From: Aquipseudomonas alcaligenes
GTDB taxonomy: Bacteria; Pseudomonadota; Gammaproteobacteria; Pseudomonadales; Pseudomonadaceae
Assembly: GCF_003205495.1 (NCBI RefSeq)
Contig: NZ_QJRX01000006.1
Span: 1 to 64,000, forward strand
Length of the DNA: 64,000 bases
Direction of reading: 5' to 3'
The notes under the pieces were generated by a model. That model saw only the letters and a program-made list of their open reading frames with translations, did no database searches and had not been told where the DNA came from. The position numbers were made by a program, and so were the translations under genes. Positions 34,377-43,367 of the stretch are shown piece after piece; positions within the stretch are counted from its first letter, which is position 1, and every line of letters begins with the position of its first letter.

Positions 34377-35099
34377 ATGCGTTTGCCCCTGCTCTTCGTC
34401 CTGCTGCTGTCCCTCGCACCTGCGGTGCGGGCCGATGACACGCTCGCACGCGTGCTCGACCTGGCCGGCGTCCAGCTGCTTTGCGCGCAGACCGCGCCGC
34501 TGCTGCAGCGCGGCATGAGCGCCGAGCAGCAGCAGGCCCTGGGCCAGGTCTTCGCCGCCGGCCCGCTGTGCGCCGACCTGGGCCAGCGCGTCGCCGCCCG
34601 CCTAAAGCCCGGGCAGCTGGACGCCGCCCTCAAGCTACTGGACAGCGACCTGGCGCGGCACTTCACCGCCGCCGAGCGGGCGGTGGGCGCGGACGGCGGC
34701 CTGGCTGCCTATCGCCAGCAGCTGCAGCAGCGCCCGCCGCTGGGCAAGCGCGTGGAGCTGGTGCGGCGCCTGGACAAGGCCGCCCATACCACCGAGCTGG
34801 CCACCCTGCTGCGCTATGAGGTGGGCAAGACCCAGGCGCTGCTGGCCCTGCGCGCCCGCGGCGGCGATCTCGACGAGCAGGCCCTGGCCGAACAGACCGC
34901 CGCCCAGCGGGCGCCCCTGCGCGAATCCAGCGCCCAGGGCGTGGAGGCCTTCATGCTCTATGCCTACCGCCAGACCCCCAGCGAGCAGCTCGAGGAGTAT
35001 GCCGCGCTGTACGAGCAGGCGCCGCTGCGCGCGGTGCTGGAGGCCAGCGCCCAGGCGCTGCCGGAAGTCTTCGCGGCCCGGCGAGCCAAGCTCAAGTAA
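34377..35099 (+). CDS. secreted helical protein of unknown function
   Basis: I do not recognise a family for this 240-residue protein. Residues 1-19 form a signal peptide (APAVRA before DDTLA). The remainder is almost wholly helical, rich in Ala, Leu, Gln and Arg, resembling DUF2059-like proteins in composition, without metal or catalytic motifs. The ATG at 34377 is the one that gives the signal peptide. It ends at a strong bidirectional terminator. Confidence 0.65.
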   Translation: MRLPLLFVLLLSLAPAVRADDTLARVLDLAGVQLLCAQTAPLLQRGMSAEQQQALGQVFAAGPLCADLGQRVAARLKPGQLDAALKLLDSDLARHFTAAERAVGADGGLAAYRQQLQQRPPLGKRVELVRRLDKAAHTTELATLLRYEVGKTQALLALRARGGDLDEQALAEQTAAQRAPLRESSAQGVEAFMLYAYRQTPSEQLEEYAALYEQAPLRAVLEASAQALPEVFAARRAKLK

Positions 35100-35101
35100 G
35101 C

Positions 35102-35128
35102 AAAAAGGGGCCTTCAGGCCCCTTTTTC
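35102..35128. terminator. bidirectional Rho-independent terminator
   Basis: AAAAAGGGGCC, TTCA, GGCCCCTTTTT between convergent genes. Confidence 0.92.
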
Positions 35129-35144
35129 ACATGCTAGCGCGCAC

Positions 35145-36554
35145 TCAGTGCGGATGGTTGAACTGCGAGGCCAGTTCGCGCAGCGCCACTTCCGCCTGTA
35201 GCACCTTGTTCAGGGCGTCCTCGGCCTTGTCGCGGCTGATGCCCAGGCGCTCGAACAGCGCCTCCGGCAGGTCGCTCTGCGGGCCGGTGCCGATGCCGCG
35301 GCTGCGCAGCAGGTTGACCGCCAGGCACACCAGGTTCGGATAGGCTGCGTAGGCACCCTGGTAGTCCGGGTCGTGCTGGAAGCGCAGGGCGCTGGCCAGC
35401 TCTTCCGGCATGTCCCAGAAACGCATCAGCCAGGCGCCGATCTGTTCGCGGGTGATGCCCAGCAGGTGCTGCTCGATGTAGCCGGCGGACAGGTGCGGAT
35501 TGACTTCCAGGTGCCGGCAGATCAGCGAGAAGTGCGGCGGGAACACGTGGGCCAGGACCAGGTAGCCGAAGTTGTGCAGCAGCCCGGCGAGGTAGGTCAG
35601 GCCCGCCTCGGGGCGCTGCGCGCGCGGCATGGCGCGGGTCAGGCCCTCGATCACCGCGGCGGTGTAGATCGCCTGCTGCCAGTAGGGCGTGGCCTGCTGC
35701 GGCTGGTCCTTGGGCAGGGCCAGGGTCTTGCCCAGGGCCAGGCCCAGGGCCAGGTTGATCACCAGGTCGAAGCCCAGCACGCGGACGATGGCGTCCTCCA
35801 CCGAGCGGATCTTGCCGGGCGCGGCGTAGTAGGGCGAGGCGGCCCAGCTGACCACCTGGGCGGCCAGCGCCGGGTCGGTCTCGACCACGCCGGTGATGTC
35901 GTCGACCGTCGCATCCGGGTCGACGCGCAGCTTGATGATGCGCTGCGCGGTCTCCGGCAGCGGCGGAATCTCGATGGTCTCCTCCAGGCGCTGCTGGATG
36001 CGCCGGGCGGTGAAGGCCTGCACGGCCTGGGTGATCTCGGCGCGGTCGTCGTCCGGGCGGTCGAGGTTCGGCTGGATGGCGCTGACCGGTTCGCCGAAGC
36101 GCGCGGCGCTGGCCTTGGCCAGGAGGATCGCCTTGTAGTGCTCGCTGGCGATTTCCAGCAGCACGCCGGGCTGGCCGGATTCCACCAGCAGGCTGTCTTC
36201 CTGCAGCAGGCGCTCGTCGTACAGGCAGGGCGAGCTGGTCAGCGGCGGCAGGCCGGGCAGCACGCCGAGGCTGTGCTTGGCCAGCATGCGCTCCATGCGC
36301 TCGGGCTTGACCGCGGTGAGCTTGCGCCCAGTCAGCTCGGCCAGGCGGTTGAGGTCGAGCAGCTGGCTCTGCGGGAACAGCACCAGCAGGGCGCCGACCG
36401 CGTCGTCCAGCAGCACCGCCTGCACCCGGCGCGCGGCCGGCAGGGCGGGGTGTTCCGGGCGGACCAGGCAGGGCACGCCGAGTTTCTCCAGCAGCTGCAG
36501 GATCACCGCCGGTGGGCGCGGGGCGGCATCTGGGACGAGGGCGACTTCGGTCAT
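35145..36554 (-). CDS. YbaK-like domain fused to HDOD signalling domain
   Basis: The 469-residue protein has two parts. Residues about 15-160 resemble the YbaK/ProX aminoacyl-tRNA editing fold (ILQLLEKLGVPCLVRPEH, TGRKLTAVKPERMERML). Residues about 190-440 form an HDOD domain with IPPLPETAQRIIKLRVDPDATVDDITGVVETDPALAAQV and LLHNFGYLVLAHVFP; the HD metal ligands are absent, as expected for HDOD. Such fusions are known in Pseudomonas as putative signalling regulators. The role is undefined. Confidence 0.8.
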   Translation of the reverse strand: MTEVALVPDAAPRPPAVILQLLEKLGVPCLVRPEHPALPAARRVQAVLLDDAVGALLVLFPQSQLLDLNRLAELTGRKLTAVKPERMERMLAKHSLGVLPGLPPLTSSPCLYDERLLQEDSLLVESGQPGVLLEIASEHYKAILLAKASAARFGEPVSAIQPNLDRPDDDRAEITQAVQAFTARRIQQRLEETIEIPPLPETAQRIIKLRVDPDATVDDITGVVETDPALAAQVVSWAASPYYAAPGKIRSVEDAIVRVLGFDLVINLALGLALGKTLALPKDQPQQATPYWQQAIYTAAVIEGLTRAMPRAQRPEAGLTYLAGLLHNFGYLVLAHVFPPHFSLICRHLEVNPHLSAGYIEQHLLGITREQIGAWLMRFWDMPEELASALRFQHDPDYQGAYAAYPNLVCLAVNLLRSRGIGTGPQSDLPEALFERLGISRDKAEDALNKVLQAEVALRELASQFNHPH

Positions 36555-36657
36555 GGGGCGATATCCGACTGGGAACTACTGCCTGGCAGTATAACCAGCG
36601 CTGCGCGGGGGCCGCTCGGCCGCCGGACGGGCGACCAGCGGTACAGTGTGCGCCGCC

Positions 36658-38733
36658 TCACACTTGGCCGTACTGCTGGCCGTGGCGCAGCCAGCGCTCC
36701 AGCAGCGGGCTGACGTGCTGCGGCCAGCGCGCCAGCAGCTCCTGCGCGGCCTCGCGCACGGCCGGCAGCAGGTCGGCATCGCGCATCAGGTCGGCGACCT
36801 TGAACTGCAGCAGGCCGGTCTGGCGGGTGCCGAGCATTTCGCCGGGGCCGCGCAGTTCCAGGTCCTTCTCGGCGATGACGAAGCCGTCGCAGGTCTCGCG
36901 CATGATCCCCAGGCGCTCGCGGCCGAGCTGCGACAGCGGCGCGTGGTAGAGCAGCACGCAGTGGCTGGCGGCGCTGCCGCGGCCGACCCGTCCGCGCAGC
37001 TGGTGCAGCTGGGCCAGGCCCAGGCGCTCGGGGTTCTCGATGATCATCAGGCTGGCGTTGGGCACGTCGACACCCACCTCGATCACCGTGGTGGCGACCA
37101 GCAGCTGCAGCTCGCCGCGCTTGAACTGGTCCATCACCGCAGCCTTCTCGGCCGGCTTCATGCGCCCGTGGATCAGGCCGACGCGCAGCTCGCCCAGCGC
37201 CGCGGAGAGCTCCTCGAAGCTGGTCTCGGCGGCCTGGCAGGTGAGTTCCTCGGATTCCTCGATCAGCGTGCACACCCAGTAGGCCTGGCGCCCCTCGCGG
37301 CAGGCGGCGCGGACCCGCTCGACCACCTCGAGGCGGCGGCTGTCGGCCACCAGGATAGTGTTCACCGGCGTGCGCCCGGGCGGCAGCTCGTCGAGGATCG
37401 AGGTGTCGAGGTCGGCGTAGGCGCTCATCGCCAGGGTTCGCGGGATCGGCGTGGCGGTCATGATCAGCTGGTGCGGGCAGAGGCGGCCGTCGATGCCCTT
37501 CTGCCGCAGCGCCAGGCGCTGCTGCACGCCGAAACGGTGCTGCTCGTCGATGATCACCAGCGCTAGCTTGGAAAAGCGCACCTCGTCCTGGAACAGCGCG
37601 TGGGTGCCGACCACCATCGGGCAGCCACCGGCTATCTGTTCCAGGGCCGCGGCGCGGGCCTTGCCCTTGAGCTTGCCGGCCAGCCAGGCGACCTCGATGC
37701 CCAGCGGCTGCAGCCACCTGCTGAAGTTGAGGAAGTGCTGCTCGGCAAGGATCTCGGTCGGCGCCATCAGCGCCACCTGGTAGCCGGCCTCCAGCGCCTG
37801 CAGGGCGGCGAGTGCCGCCACCACGGTCTTGCCCGCACCGACGTCGCCCTGCACCAGGCGCAGCATCGGCTCGCTCTGGCTGAGGTCGTAGGCGATCTCG
37901 GCGCCGACCCGCTGCTGCGCGCCGGTGGGGGCGAAGCCGAGGTTGGCGAGGAAGCGCTGCGGCAGCGCCTGCGCCTTCGGCAGGGCCGGCGCCTGCTGCG
38001 CGCGCACCTGCTCGCGCAGGCGCTGCAGCGACAGCTGGTGGGTCAGCAGTTCCTCGAAGGCCAGGCGGTGCTGGGCCCAGTGGCGGCCCTCGGCCAGTTC
38101 CTCCACATCGGCATCCGGCGGCGGCCGGTGCAGGTAGCGGATCGCCTCGTCCAGTGGGCCGAGGCGGTAGTCGCGGGCCAGTTCGGCCGGCAGCCAGTCC
38201 GGCAGGCTGTGCGGGCCGAGGCGGGCCAGGGCCTGCTGGCTGAGGGTGCGCAGGCGCTGCTGGGTGAGGCCCTCGGTGGTCGGGTAGATGGGCGTCAGGG
38301 TCTGTTCCACCGGCGCCGGCTCGTCGCCGCTGACCGCGCGGTATTCCGGGTGGTAGATCTCCAGGCCGGTGGCGCCGGGGCGTACCTCGCCGTAGCAGCG
38401 CAGCGCGGTGCCGCGCTTGAGGCCGTCCTTCTGCGCCTGGCTGAAGTGGAAGAAGCGCAGGGACAGGGTGCCGCTGCCGTCCTGCAGGCGCACCAGCAGG
38501 CTGCGGCGGCGGCCCATGACGATGTCGGCGCCGCCGACTACGCCTTCGACCACCGCATCCTGCCCCGGGCGCAGCGCGCCTATCGGGGTGATGCGGGTGC
38601 GGTCCTGGTAGCGCAGCGGCAGGTGGAACAGCACGTCCTGCAGGTTTTCCAGGCCGACCTTGGCCAGCTTCTCGGCCAGAGCCTCACCCACGCCCTTCAG
38701 CGTGGTGACCGGGACCTGCGCCAGCTCGGTCAT
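36658..38733 (-). CDS. recG: ATP-dependent DNA helicase RecG
   Basis: RecG remodels stalled replication forks and branched DNA. The 691-residue protein has the N-terminal wedge (OB) domain, Walker A GDVGAGKT, motif II VIIDEQHRFGV, TATPIPRTL (motif III), and the C-terminal QLHQLRGRVGRG (motif VI) with the TRG-like end GFVIAEKDLELRGPGEMLGTRQ. Length agrees with orthologues. The ATG overlaps the oxyR stop by four bases (ATGA). Confidence 0.97.
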   Translation of the reverse strand: MTELAQVPVTTLKGVGEALAEKLAKVGLENLQDVLFHLPLRYQDRTRITPIGALRPGQDAVVEGVVGGADIVMGRRRSLLVRLQDGSGTLSLRFFHFSQAQKDGLKRGTALRCYGEVRPGATGLEIYHPEYRAVSGDEPAPVEQTLTPIYPTTEGLTQQRLRTLSQQALARLGPHSLPDWLPAELARDYRLGPLDEAIRYLHRPPPDADVEELAEGRHWAQHRLAFEELLTHQLSLQRLREQVRAQQAPALPKAQALPQRFLANLGFAPTGAQQRVGAEIAYDLSQSEPMLRLVQGDVGAGKTVVAALAALQALEAGYQVALMAPTEILAEQHFLNFSRWLQPLGIEVAWLAGKLKGKARAAALEQIAGGCPMVVGTHALFQDEVRFSKLALVIIDEQHRFGVQQRLALRQKGIDGRLCPHQLIMTATPIPRTLAMSAYADLDTSILDELPPGRTPVNTILVADSRRLEVVERVRAACREGRQAYWVCTLIEESEELTCQAAETSFEELSAALGELRVGLIHGRMKPAEKAAVMDQFKRGELQLLVATTVIEVGVDVPNASLMIIENPERLGLAQLHQLRGRVGRGSAASHCVLLYHAPLSQLGRERLGIMRETCDGFVIAEKDLELRGPGEMLGTRQTGLLQFKVADLMRDADLLPAVREAAQELLARWPQHVSPLLERWLRHGQQYGQV

Positions 38734-39662
38734 GCCGGGATGGCTTCACCCTGCGGGCGGGCCACCGAGCACAGGCGGATCGAGTCGGCCAGCACTTCGA
38801 TGGCCTTGGGCCGCGGGAAGCTGGCGCGCCAGGCGATGGCCACGGTGCGGAAGGGCGCCGGCGGCGTCAGCGGGCGCACCTCGATCACGCCGGGGGCGTA
38901 GTGATGGCTGTCCACCGCGGAGAACGGCAGGATCGAGATGCCGAGGCCCGAGGCGACCATGTGGCGGATGGTTTCCAGCGAGCTGGATTCCACCGTGGTG
39001 TGCTTGGCCGCGTCCTCGCCGCCCTTGCGCAGGCTCGGGCAGGCTTCCAGCACCTGGTCGCGGAAGCAGTGGCCCTCGCCGAGCAGCAGCAGGCTCTTGT
39101 CGTTGAGCAGCTCGGTGTCGATGCTTTCGCGCGCGGCCCAGGGATGGCCGGCCGGCAGCAGGGCGTAGAACGGCTCGTCGTACAGTGGCTTGGTCAGCAC
39201 ATCGGCTTCCTGGAACGGCAGGGCGATGATGATCGCGTCGAGTTCACCCGTTCTGAGCTTGTCGCGCAGGATATGGGTGAAGTTCTCCTCGATGTACAGC
39301 GGCATCTGCGGGGCGACCCGGTGCAGCTGCGGAATCAGGTGGGGGAACAGGTAGGGGCCGACCGTGTAGATGGCGCCGATCTTCAGCGGCGCGGTCAGCT
39401 GGTTCTTGCCGGCCTGGGCCAGCTCGCGGATGCCCTGGGCCTGCTCCAGCACCTTCTGCGCCTGGGTGACTATGCCTTCGCCGACCGGGGTCAGGCGCAC
39501 GGCGCTTTTGCTGCGCTCGAAGATCAGCACGCCGAGCTCGTCCTCGAGCTTCTTCACCCCCACCGACAGGGTCGGCTGGCTGACGTGGCAACGCTCGGCG
39601 GCGCGGCCGAAATGCTGCTCCTGGGCGAGGGTGACGATGTAGCGCAGTTCGGTGAGGGTCAT
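38730..39662 (-). CDS. oxyR: hydrogen peroxide-sensing LysR regulator OxyR
   Basis: OxyR activates catalase and peroxidase genes when two cysteines form a disulfide. The 310-residue protein has the LysR helix-turn-helix (MTLTELRYIVTLAQEQHFGRAAERCHVSQPTLS) and the redox segment GEGHCFRDQVLEAC, with the two cysteines nine positions apart as in E. coli C199/C208. Start ATG at 39662 gives the family length; an upstream in-frame start adds nine residues. It overlaps recG. Confidence 0.97.
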   Translation of the reverse strand: MTLTELRYIVTLAQEQHFGRAAERCHVSQPTLSVGVKKLEDELGVLIFERSKSAVRLTPVGEGIVTQAQKVLEQAQGIRELAQAGKNQLTAPLKIGAIYTVGPYLFPHLIPQLHRVAPQMPLYIEENFTHILRDKLRTGELDAIIIALPFQEADVLTKPLYDEPFYALLPAGHPWAARESIDTELLNDKSLLLLGEGHCFRDQVLEACPSLRKGGEDAAKHTTVESSSLETIRHMVASGLGISILPFSAVDSHHYAPGVIEVRPLTPPAPFRTVAIAWRASFPRPKAIEVLADSIRLCSVARPQGEAIPA

Positions 39663-39756
39663 AGGTAAATTCCATTGAGATGCCGGCAAGCATAGCGACT
39701 GTATTCAATGGAACCAACCGGGCCGCCCAACAAAGATGCGGCCCGGCGACAGCGGC

Positions 39757-40473
39757 TCAACGGGTGAGGGTGAAGTTCAGCGGATAGTCGATCGACATGC
39801 TGCCGCTGGCCAGCACCTTCTTCGGTGGCGGCGGCACCGGGCTGGCCTTGCGCAGCTGGCGCTGCACGTCGCGGTCGAAGGAGGCGCGCGCGGTGGACTG
39901 CTTCACTTCGCTGGCGAGGATGCGGCCACGGCTGTCGATGGTGAAGTTGAGCAGCAGGGCGTGCTTGCTGCCGGGGCGGTTGAAGCGCCGCTCGCGATCC
40001 GGATAGTGCAGGCGCTTGCTCAGGTAGGCCTGCAGCTTGGCCATCCACAGAGCGCGCTCGCGGTCGATCTCGCCCTGGCTGGTCTGCTGCTGGGTCGGCG
40101 CACGCACCGGCGCCGCGGCCTGTTCCTGGCTCGCCGGCCTGGACGCGGGCTCGGTTTGCGGCTTGACCTCCGGCTTGGGCGGCTGCGGCCTGGGCTTGAC
40201 CTGGGGCTTGGGCTTGACGATGGCCAGCTTCGGTTCGGGCGCCTCGACCACCTCGGGGATGGGCTCGGGTTCCGGCTCGGCGATCGGCTGCGGTGGCGTC
40301 GGCTCCGGCGGGGCCGCCACCGGCTCCAGCTCGATGAGCATGGCCGCCGGCTCCAGCTGTACCGGAGGTACTGCCGGCTTCCACAGCAGGGCCAGATAGT
40401 AGAGGCCGATGTGCAGGCCGATCACCACGATCAGGCTGACCAGCCACAGCGGCAGGCGACGCACCGGGCTCAT
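39757..40473 (-). CDS. tonB: TonB energy-transducing protein
   Basis: TonB transmits proton-motive energy from ExbBD to outer-membrane receptors. The 238-residue protein has an N-terminal membrane helix (LWLVSLIVVIGLHIGLYYLALL), a proline-rich spacer with PEPEPIPE and KPKPQVKPRPQPP repeats, and a C-terminal domain with YPDRERRFNRPGSKHALLLNFTIDSRGRI and a final YPLNFTLTR. It overlaps exbD by four bases, making exbB-exbD-tonB one unit. Confidence 0.95.
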   Translation of the reverse strand: MSPVRRLPLWLVSLIVVIGLHIGLYYLALLWKPAVPPVQLEPAAMLIELEPVAAPPEPTPPQPIAEPEPEPIPEVVEAPEPKLAIVKPKPQVKPRPQPPKPEVKPQTEPASRPASQEQAAAPVRAPTQQQTSQGEIDRERALWMAKLQAYLSKRLHYPDRERRFNRPGSKHALLLNFTIDSRGRILASEVKQSTARASFDRDVQRQLRKASPVPPPPKKVLASGSMSIDYPLNFTLTR

Positions 40474-40895
40474 TGCTGGCCAACCGTTTCCAGGCCCACC
40501 AGGCCGATCTTCAGGTAGCCGGCGTTGCGCAGGCCGTCCATCACGTTCATCAGGTCGGCGTAGTCCACGTCCTTGTCGCCACGGACGAAGATGGTTTTCG
40601 CCTTGTCGCCGCCGGTCAGTCCGTCCAGCGCCGCACCGAGCTGCGCCGGATCGATCTGCTGGTTGTCCAGGTATAGGCTGGTGTCTGCCTTGATGCTCAG
40701 GTAGACCGGCTTGTCCGGGCGCGGCACCGGCTTGGCGGTGGAGGCCGGCAGGTCGACCTTGACGTCCACCGTGGCCAGCGGCGCGGCGACCATGAAGATG
40801 ATCAGCAGCACCAGCATCACGTCGATGAAGGGCGTGACGTTGATCTCGTGGTTTTCCTGGAGGTCGTCACCGCCCTCGTGCAGATGCAGCCCCAT
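40470..40895 (-). CDS. exbD: TonB-system proton channel subunit ExbD
   Basis: The 141-residue protein has one membrane helix with the key aspartate (INVTPFIDVMLVLLIIFMVAAPL) and a periplasmic domain (SIKADTSLYLDNQQID, TIFVRGDKDVDYADLMNVMDGL). Between exbB (three-base gap) and tonB (four-base overlap). Confidence 0.96.
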   Translation of the reverse strand: MGLHLHEGGDDLQENHEINVTPFIDVMLVLLIIFMVAAPLATVDVKVDLPASTAKPVPRPDKPVYLSIKADTSLYLDNQQIDPAQLGAALDGLTGGDKAKTIFVRGDKDVDYADLMNVMDGLRNAGYLKIGLVGLETVGQQ

Positions 40896-40898
40896 GGC

Positions 40899-41978
40899 TC
40901 ATACCGCCTTGGCGATCGGCGCCTGGGCGCGTTCGCCGGCCGGCTGGTCGAGGTCACGGCTGACCAGCAGCAGGACCTGGGCCGAGGCATCGGCGACCTG
41001 GGCCTTGTAGCCGGCGATGGAGCGGGCGAAGACGTTGTAGATGACCACCGCAGGGATCGCCGCGACCAGGCCCAGGCCTGTGGCCAGCAGGGCCTCGGCG
41101 ATGCCGGGAGCGACCACGGCGAGGTTGGTGGTCTGCGACTCGGCGATGCCGATGAAGCTGTTCATGATGCCCCAGACGGTGCCGAACAGGCCGACGAAGG
41201 GCGCGGTGGAACCGATGGTGGCGAGCACGCCGGTGCCCTGGCTCATGCTGCGGCCGCTGGCGGCGACCAGGCGCTCGAGGCGGAAACTGACGCGCTCCTT
41301 GATGCCTTCCTTGTCCCTGCAGCCGGCGGACAGGCGCAGCTCGTCGCGGGCATCCTCGATCAGTAGGGCACTGAAGCTGTGCTTGGCGCGGGCCTGCTCG
41401 GCGGCCTGGCCGAGGCTGCGCGCGCCCTTCAGATCGGGCAGCTCGCGCTGCAGGCGGCGGCGTGCGATGAGCAGCTCCAGGCCCTTGGCGATCCATAGGG
41501 TCCAGGTCAGGATCGAGGCCAGCACCAGGCCGATCATCACGCTTTTCACCACGCGGTCGGCGTTCTGGTACATGCCCCAGGGCGACAGGTCGTGCAGTAC
41601 TTCTTCCTCGGCCGGCGCGGCCTCGGTCTGCAGCGCCTGCACGGCGGCGGCCAGCTGTTCGGCGTCGGCACCGGTGATGCCGTGCTGCTGCAGGAACGCC
41701 TGGCGGGCGGCCTCGACCTGTTCGGCGCTGGCCTGCTCACCCAGGGCGTCCAGCTGGGCCTTGAGGGCCGCGGCCTGCGGGTGGGCCGGCGGCGCAAGCG
41801 GCAGTGTTTGTCCGCTGCCGACCTGTTGGCCGGTCGCGGCGCTCGGCGAGGCGTCGGTAACCGGTACCTGGGCGGCCGGAGTCACTTCCTCGGCAAGTGC
41901 GGCGAACGGCAGCAGCAGGCCGAACAGCAGGGCAATCAGGGAAAGATGGGTGGGCGCGCGGAGGGCGGTAGAATTCAT
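40899..41978 (-). CDS. exbB: TonB-system energizer ExbB
   Basis: The 359-residue protein has a cleavable signal (FAALAEE), a periplasmic N-terminal extension of about 130 residues rich in Ala, Gln and Glu, and the ExbB core with three membrane helices; the second and third carry GLFGTVWGIMNSFIGIAESQTTNLAVVAPGIAEALLATGLGLVAAIPAVVIYN. It is longer than E. coli ExbB owing to the extension, as is common in pseudomonads. The start ATG at 41978 gives the signal. Confidence 0.93.
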   Translation of the reverse strand: MNSTALRAPTHLSLIALLFGLLLPFAALAEEVTPAAQVPVTDASPSAATGQQVGSGQTLPLAPPAHPQAAALKAQLDALGEQASAEQVEAARQAFLQQHGITGADAEQLAAAVQALQTEAAPAEEEVLHDLSPWGMYQNADRVVKSVMIGLVLASILTWTLWIAKGLELLIARRRLQRELPDLKGARSLGQAAEQARAKHSFSALLIEDARDELRLSAGCRDKEGIKERVSFRLERLVAASGRSMSQGTGVLATIGSTAPFVGLFGTVWGIMNSFIGIAESQTTNLAVVAPGIAEALLATGLGLVAAIPAVVIYNVFARSIAGYKAQVADASAQVLLLVSRDLDQPAGERAQAPIAKAV

Positions 41979-42046
41979 GCTGGCCGGACCTGAGGTGAGG
42001 GAGCAGCGGGCGAGGGGAACTGAGCCCTGCATGCGAAACGGCATGT

Positions 42047-42070
42047 ATTATTGCAAGTAATTCTTGTTTG
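42047..42070. promoter_or_regulatory. weak Fur-like AT-rich site between exbB and epimerase genes
   Basis: ATTATTGCAAGTAATTCTTG contains CAAG-TAATT-CTTG. It resembles a degraded iron-box; exbB of pseudomonads is usually Fur-controlled. The match is poor. Confidence 0.25.
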
Positions 42071-42153
42071 TGAAAGAAACACTGTAACTCTCGGGCCGCC
42101 CGTGCCCCGACACGGTGCCGGCCCCCCCTCTGTCACCAAGGTAGAACCTTTCC

Positions 42154-43026
42154 ATGTCCAAGACCCTGATGATTGCTGGTTGTGGCGATGTCGGCAGCCG
42201 CCTGGCACAGCGCCTGGCGCCGGCCGGCTGGACCCTGTATGGCCTGCGGCGTGATGCCGCGCGTCTACCCCCCGAGGTACGCCCGGTGGCTGGCGATTTG
42301 CAACAGCCGGTATGTCCGTCGGCCTGGCCGCAGGGCGAGCTGGACTACCTGGTGTATTGCGTGGCGGCCAGCCAGCATGACGAGGCCGGCTACCGCGCGG
42401 CCTATGTCGACGGCCTGCGCCATGTGCTGGCCTGGCTGGCCGAGCGTGGACAACGGCCGCGGCGCCTGCTGTTCGTCTCCAGCAGCGGGGTCTATGCCCA
42501 GCAGGCCGGCGAATGGGTGGACGAGACCTCCCCGGCACAGGCGAGCAGTTATTCCGGACGGATCATGCGCGAGGCCGAGGACCTGGCCCTGGGCAGCGGC
42601 CTGCCGGCGACCCTGGTACGCCTGACCGGCATCTACGGCCCCGGTCGCCAGTGGCTGCTCAACCAGGTGCGCCAGGGCTACCGGGTGGCCAGCGAGCCGC
42701 CGCTGTATGGCAACCGCATCCATGTCGAGGACGCTGCCGGCCTGCTGGCGTTCCTGCTGCAGGCCGATGCCGCCGGCACGCCGCTGGCGGACTGCTACCT
42801 GGGGGTGGACGACGCACCGGCGCCGCTGCACGAGGTGGTGGGTTGGCTGCGCGAACAGCTGGGTGTGAGCCACTGGGCCGAGCAGAACAGCGTGCGCCGC
42901 GCCGGCAGCAAGCGCTGCAGCAATGCGCGGGCGCGGGCGCTGGGCTGGGTGCCGCAGTACCCCAGCTATCGCGAGGGCTATGCGGCGGTGCTGGCCGACG
43001 CTCAGTCGTCGCTGCGCCCGTTGTAG
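42154..43026 (+). CDS. NAD(P)-dependent epimerase/SDR-family protein
   Basis: The 290-residue protein has an extended SDR fold: glycine motif MIAGCGDVGSRLA near the start, LLFVSSSGVYAQQAGEWVDE (the YxxxK region is shifted to SYSGRIMREAEDL) and RLTGIYGPGRQWLLNQV. It resembles YeeZ-type proteins. Substrate unknown. The last 25 bases overlap the convergent tandem-repeat gene. Confidence 0.8.
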   Translation: MSKTLMIAGCGDVGSRLAQRLAPAGWTLYGLRRDAARLPPEVRPVAGDLQQPVCPSAWPQGELDYLVYCVAASQHDEAGYRAAYVDGLRHVLAWLAERGQRPRRLLFVSSSGVYAQQAGEWVDETSPAQASSYSGRIMREAEDLALGSGLPATLVRLTGIYGPGRQWLLNQVRQGYRVASEPPLYGNRIHVEDAAGLLAFLLQADAAGTPLADCYLGVDDAPAPLHEVVGWLREQLGVSHWAEQNSVRRAGSKRCSNARARALGWVPQYPSYREGYAAVLADAQSSLRPL

Positions 43027-43367
43027 CGGCCGCTGCCATCGTAGTGGCGGCCGTCCGGATCGGTACGGCCCTGGTAGCGCCCGGAGTCGTCGTAGCGCCG
43101 ACCATCCTCATCCTGGCGCCCGACATAGCGGCCGCTGTCGTCATAGCGGCGGCCGTTGGCATCGGTGCGGCCGGTATAGCGTCCGGAGGCATCGTAGTGG
43201 CGGCCATCTGCATCGGTGCGCCCCGTGTAGCGCCCGGAGCTGTCGTAGGCGCGGCCGTCGTCGTCGGTGCGGCCCAGATAGCGTCCGCTGTCGTTGTAAT
43301 GGCGCTGCTCGGCCTGTACTGGCAGGCCCGCCAGCAGCAGGCAGAGCAGGAACAGGGCGCGCGGCAT
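43002..43367 (-). CDS. secreted protein of 17-residue tandem repeats
   Basis: The 121-residue precursor has a signal peptide (residues 1-18, GLPVQA before EQRHYNDS) and then an opening partial unit and five complete units of a 17-residue repeat of the form DxDGRxYDxSGRYxGRx, with tyrosine, arginine, glycine and aspartate invariant. Underlying DNA repeats are 51 bases. I know no function. Similar GRY-rich proteins occur in pseudomonads. Start ATG overlaps by one base (TGATG) the stop of the upstream lipoprotein gene, so the two are coupled. It ends 25 bases inside the epimerase gene on the other strand. Confidence 0.7.
   Translation of the reverse strand: MPRALFLLCLLLAGLPVQAEQRHYNDSGRYLGRTDDDGRAYDSSGRYTGRTDADGRHYDASGRYTGRTDANGRRYDDSGRYVGRQDEDGRRYDDSGRYQGRTDPDGRHYDGSGRYNGRSDD

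Noticed and set aside
42045-42075. Clear Fur box for exbB
   Set aside because: The site matches fewer than about half the consensus positions; kept only as a low-confidence feature.
43002-43367. 51-base direct repeats as a CRISPR array
   Set aside because: The repeats are contiguous and in frame, without unique spacers; they encode the 17-residue repeat protein.
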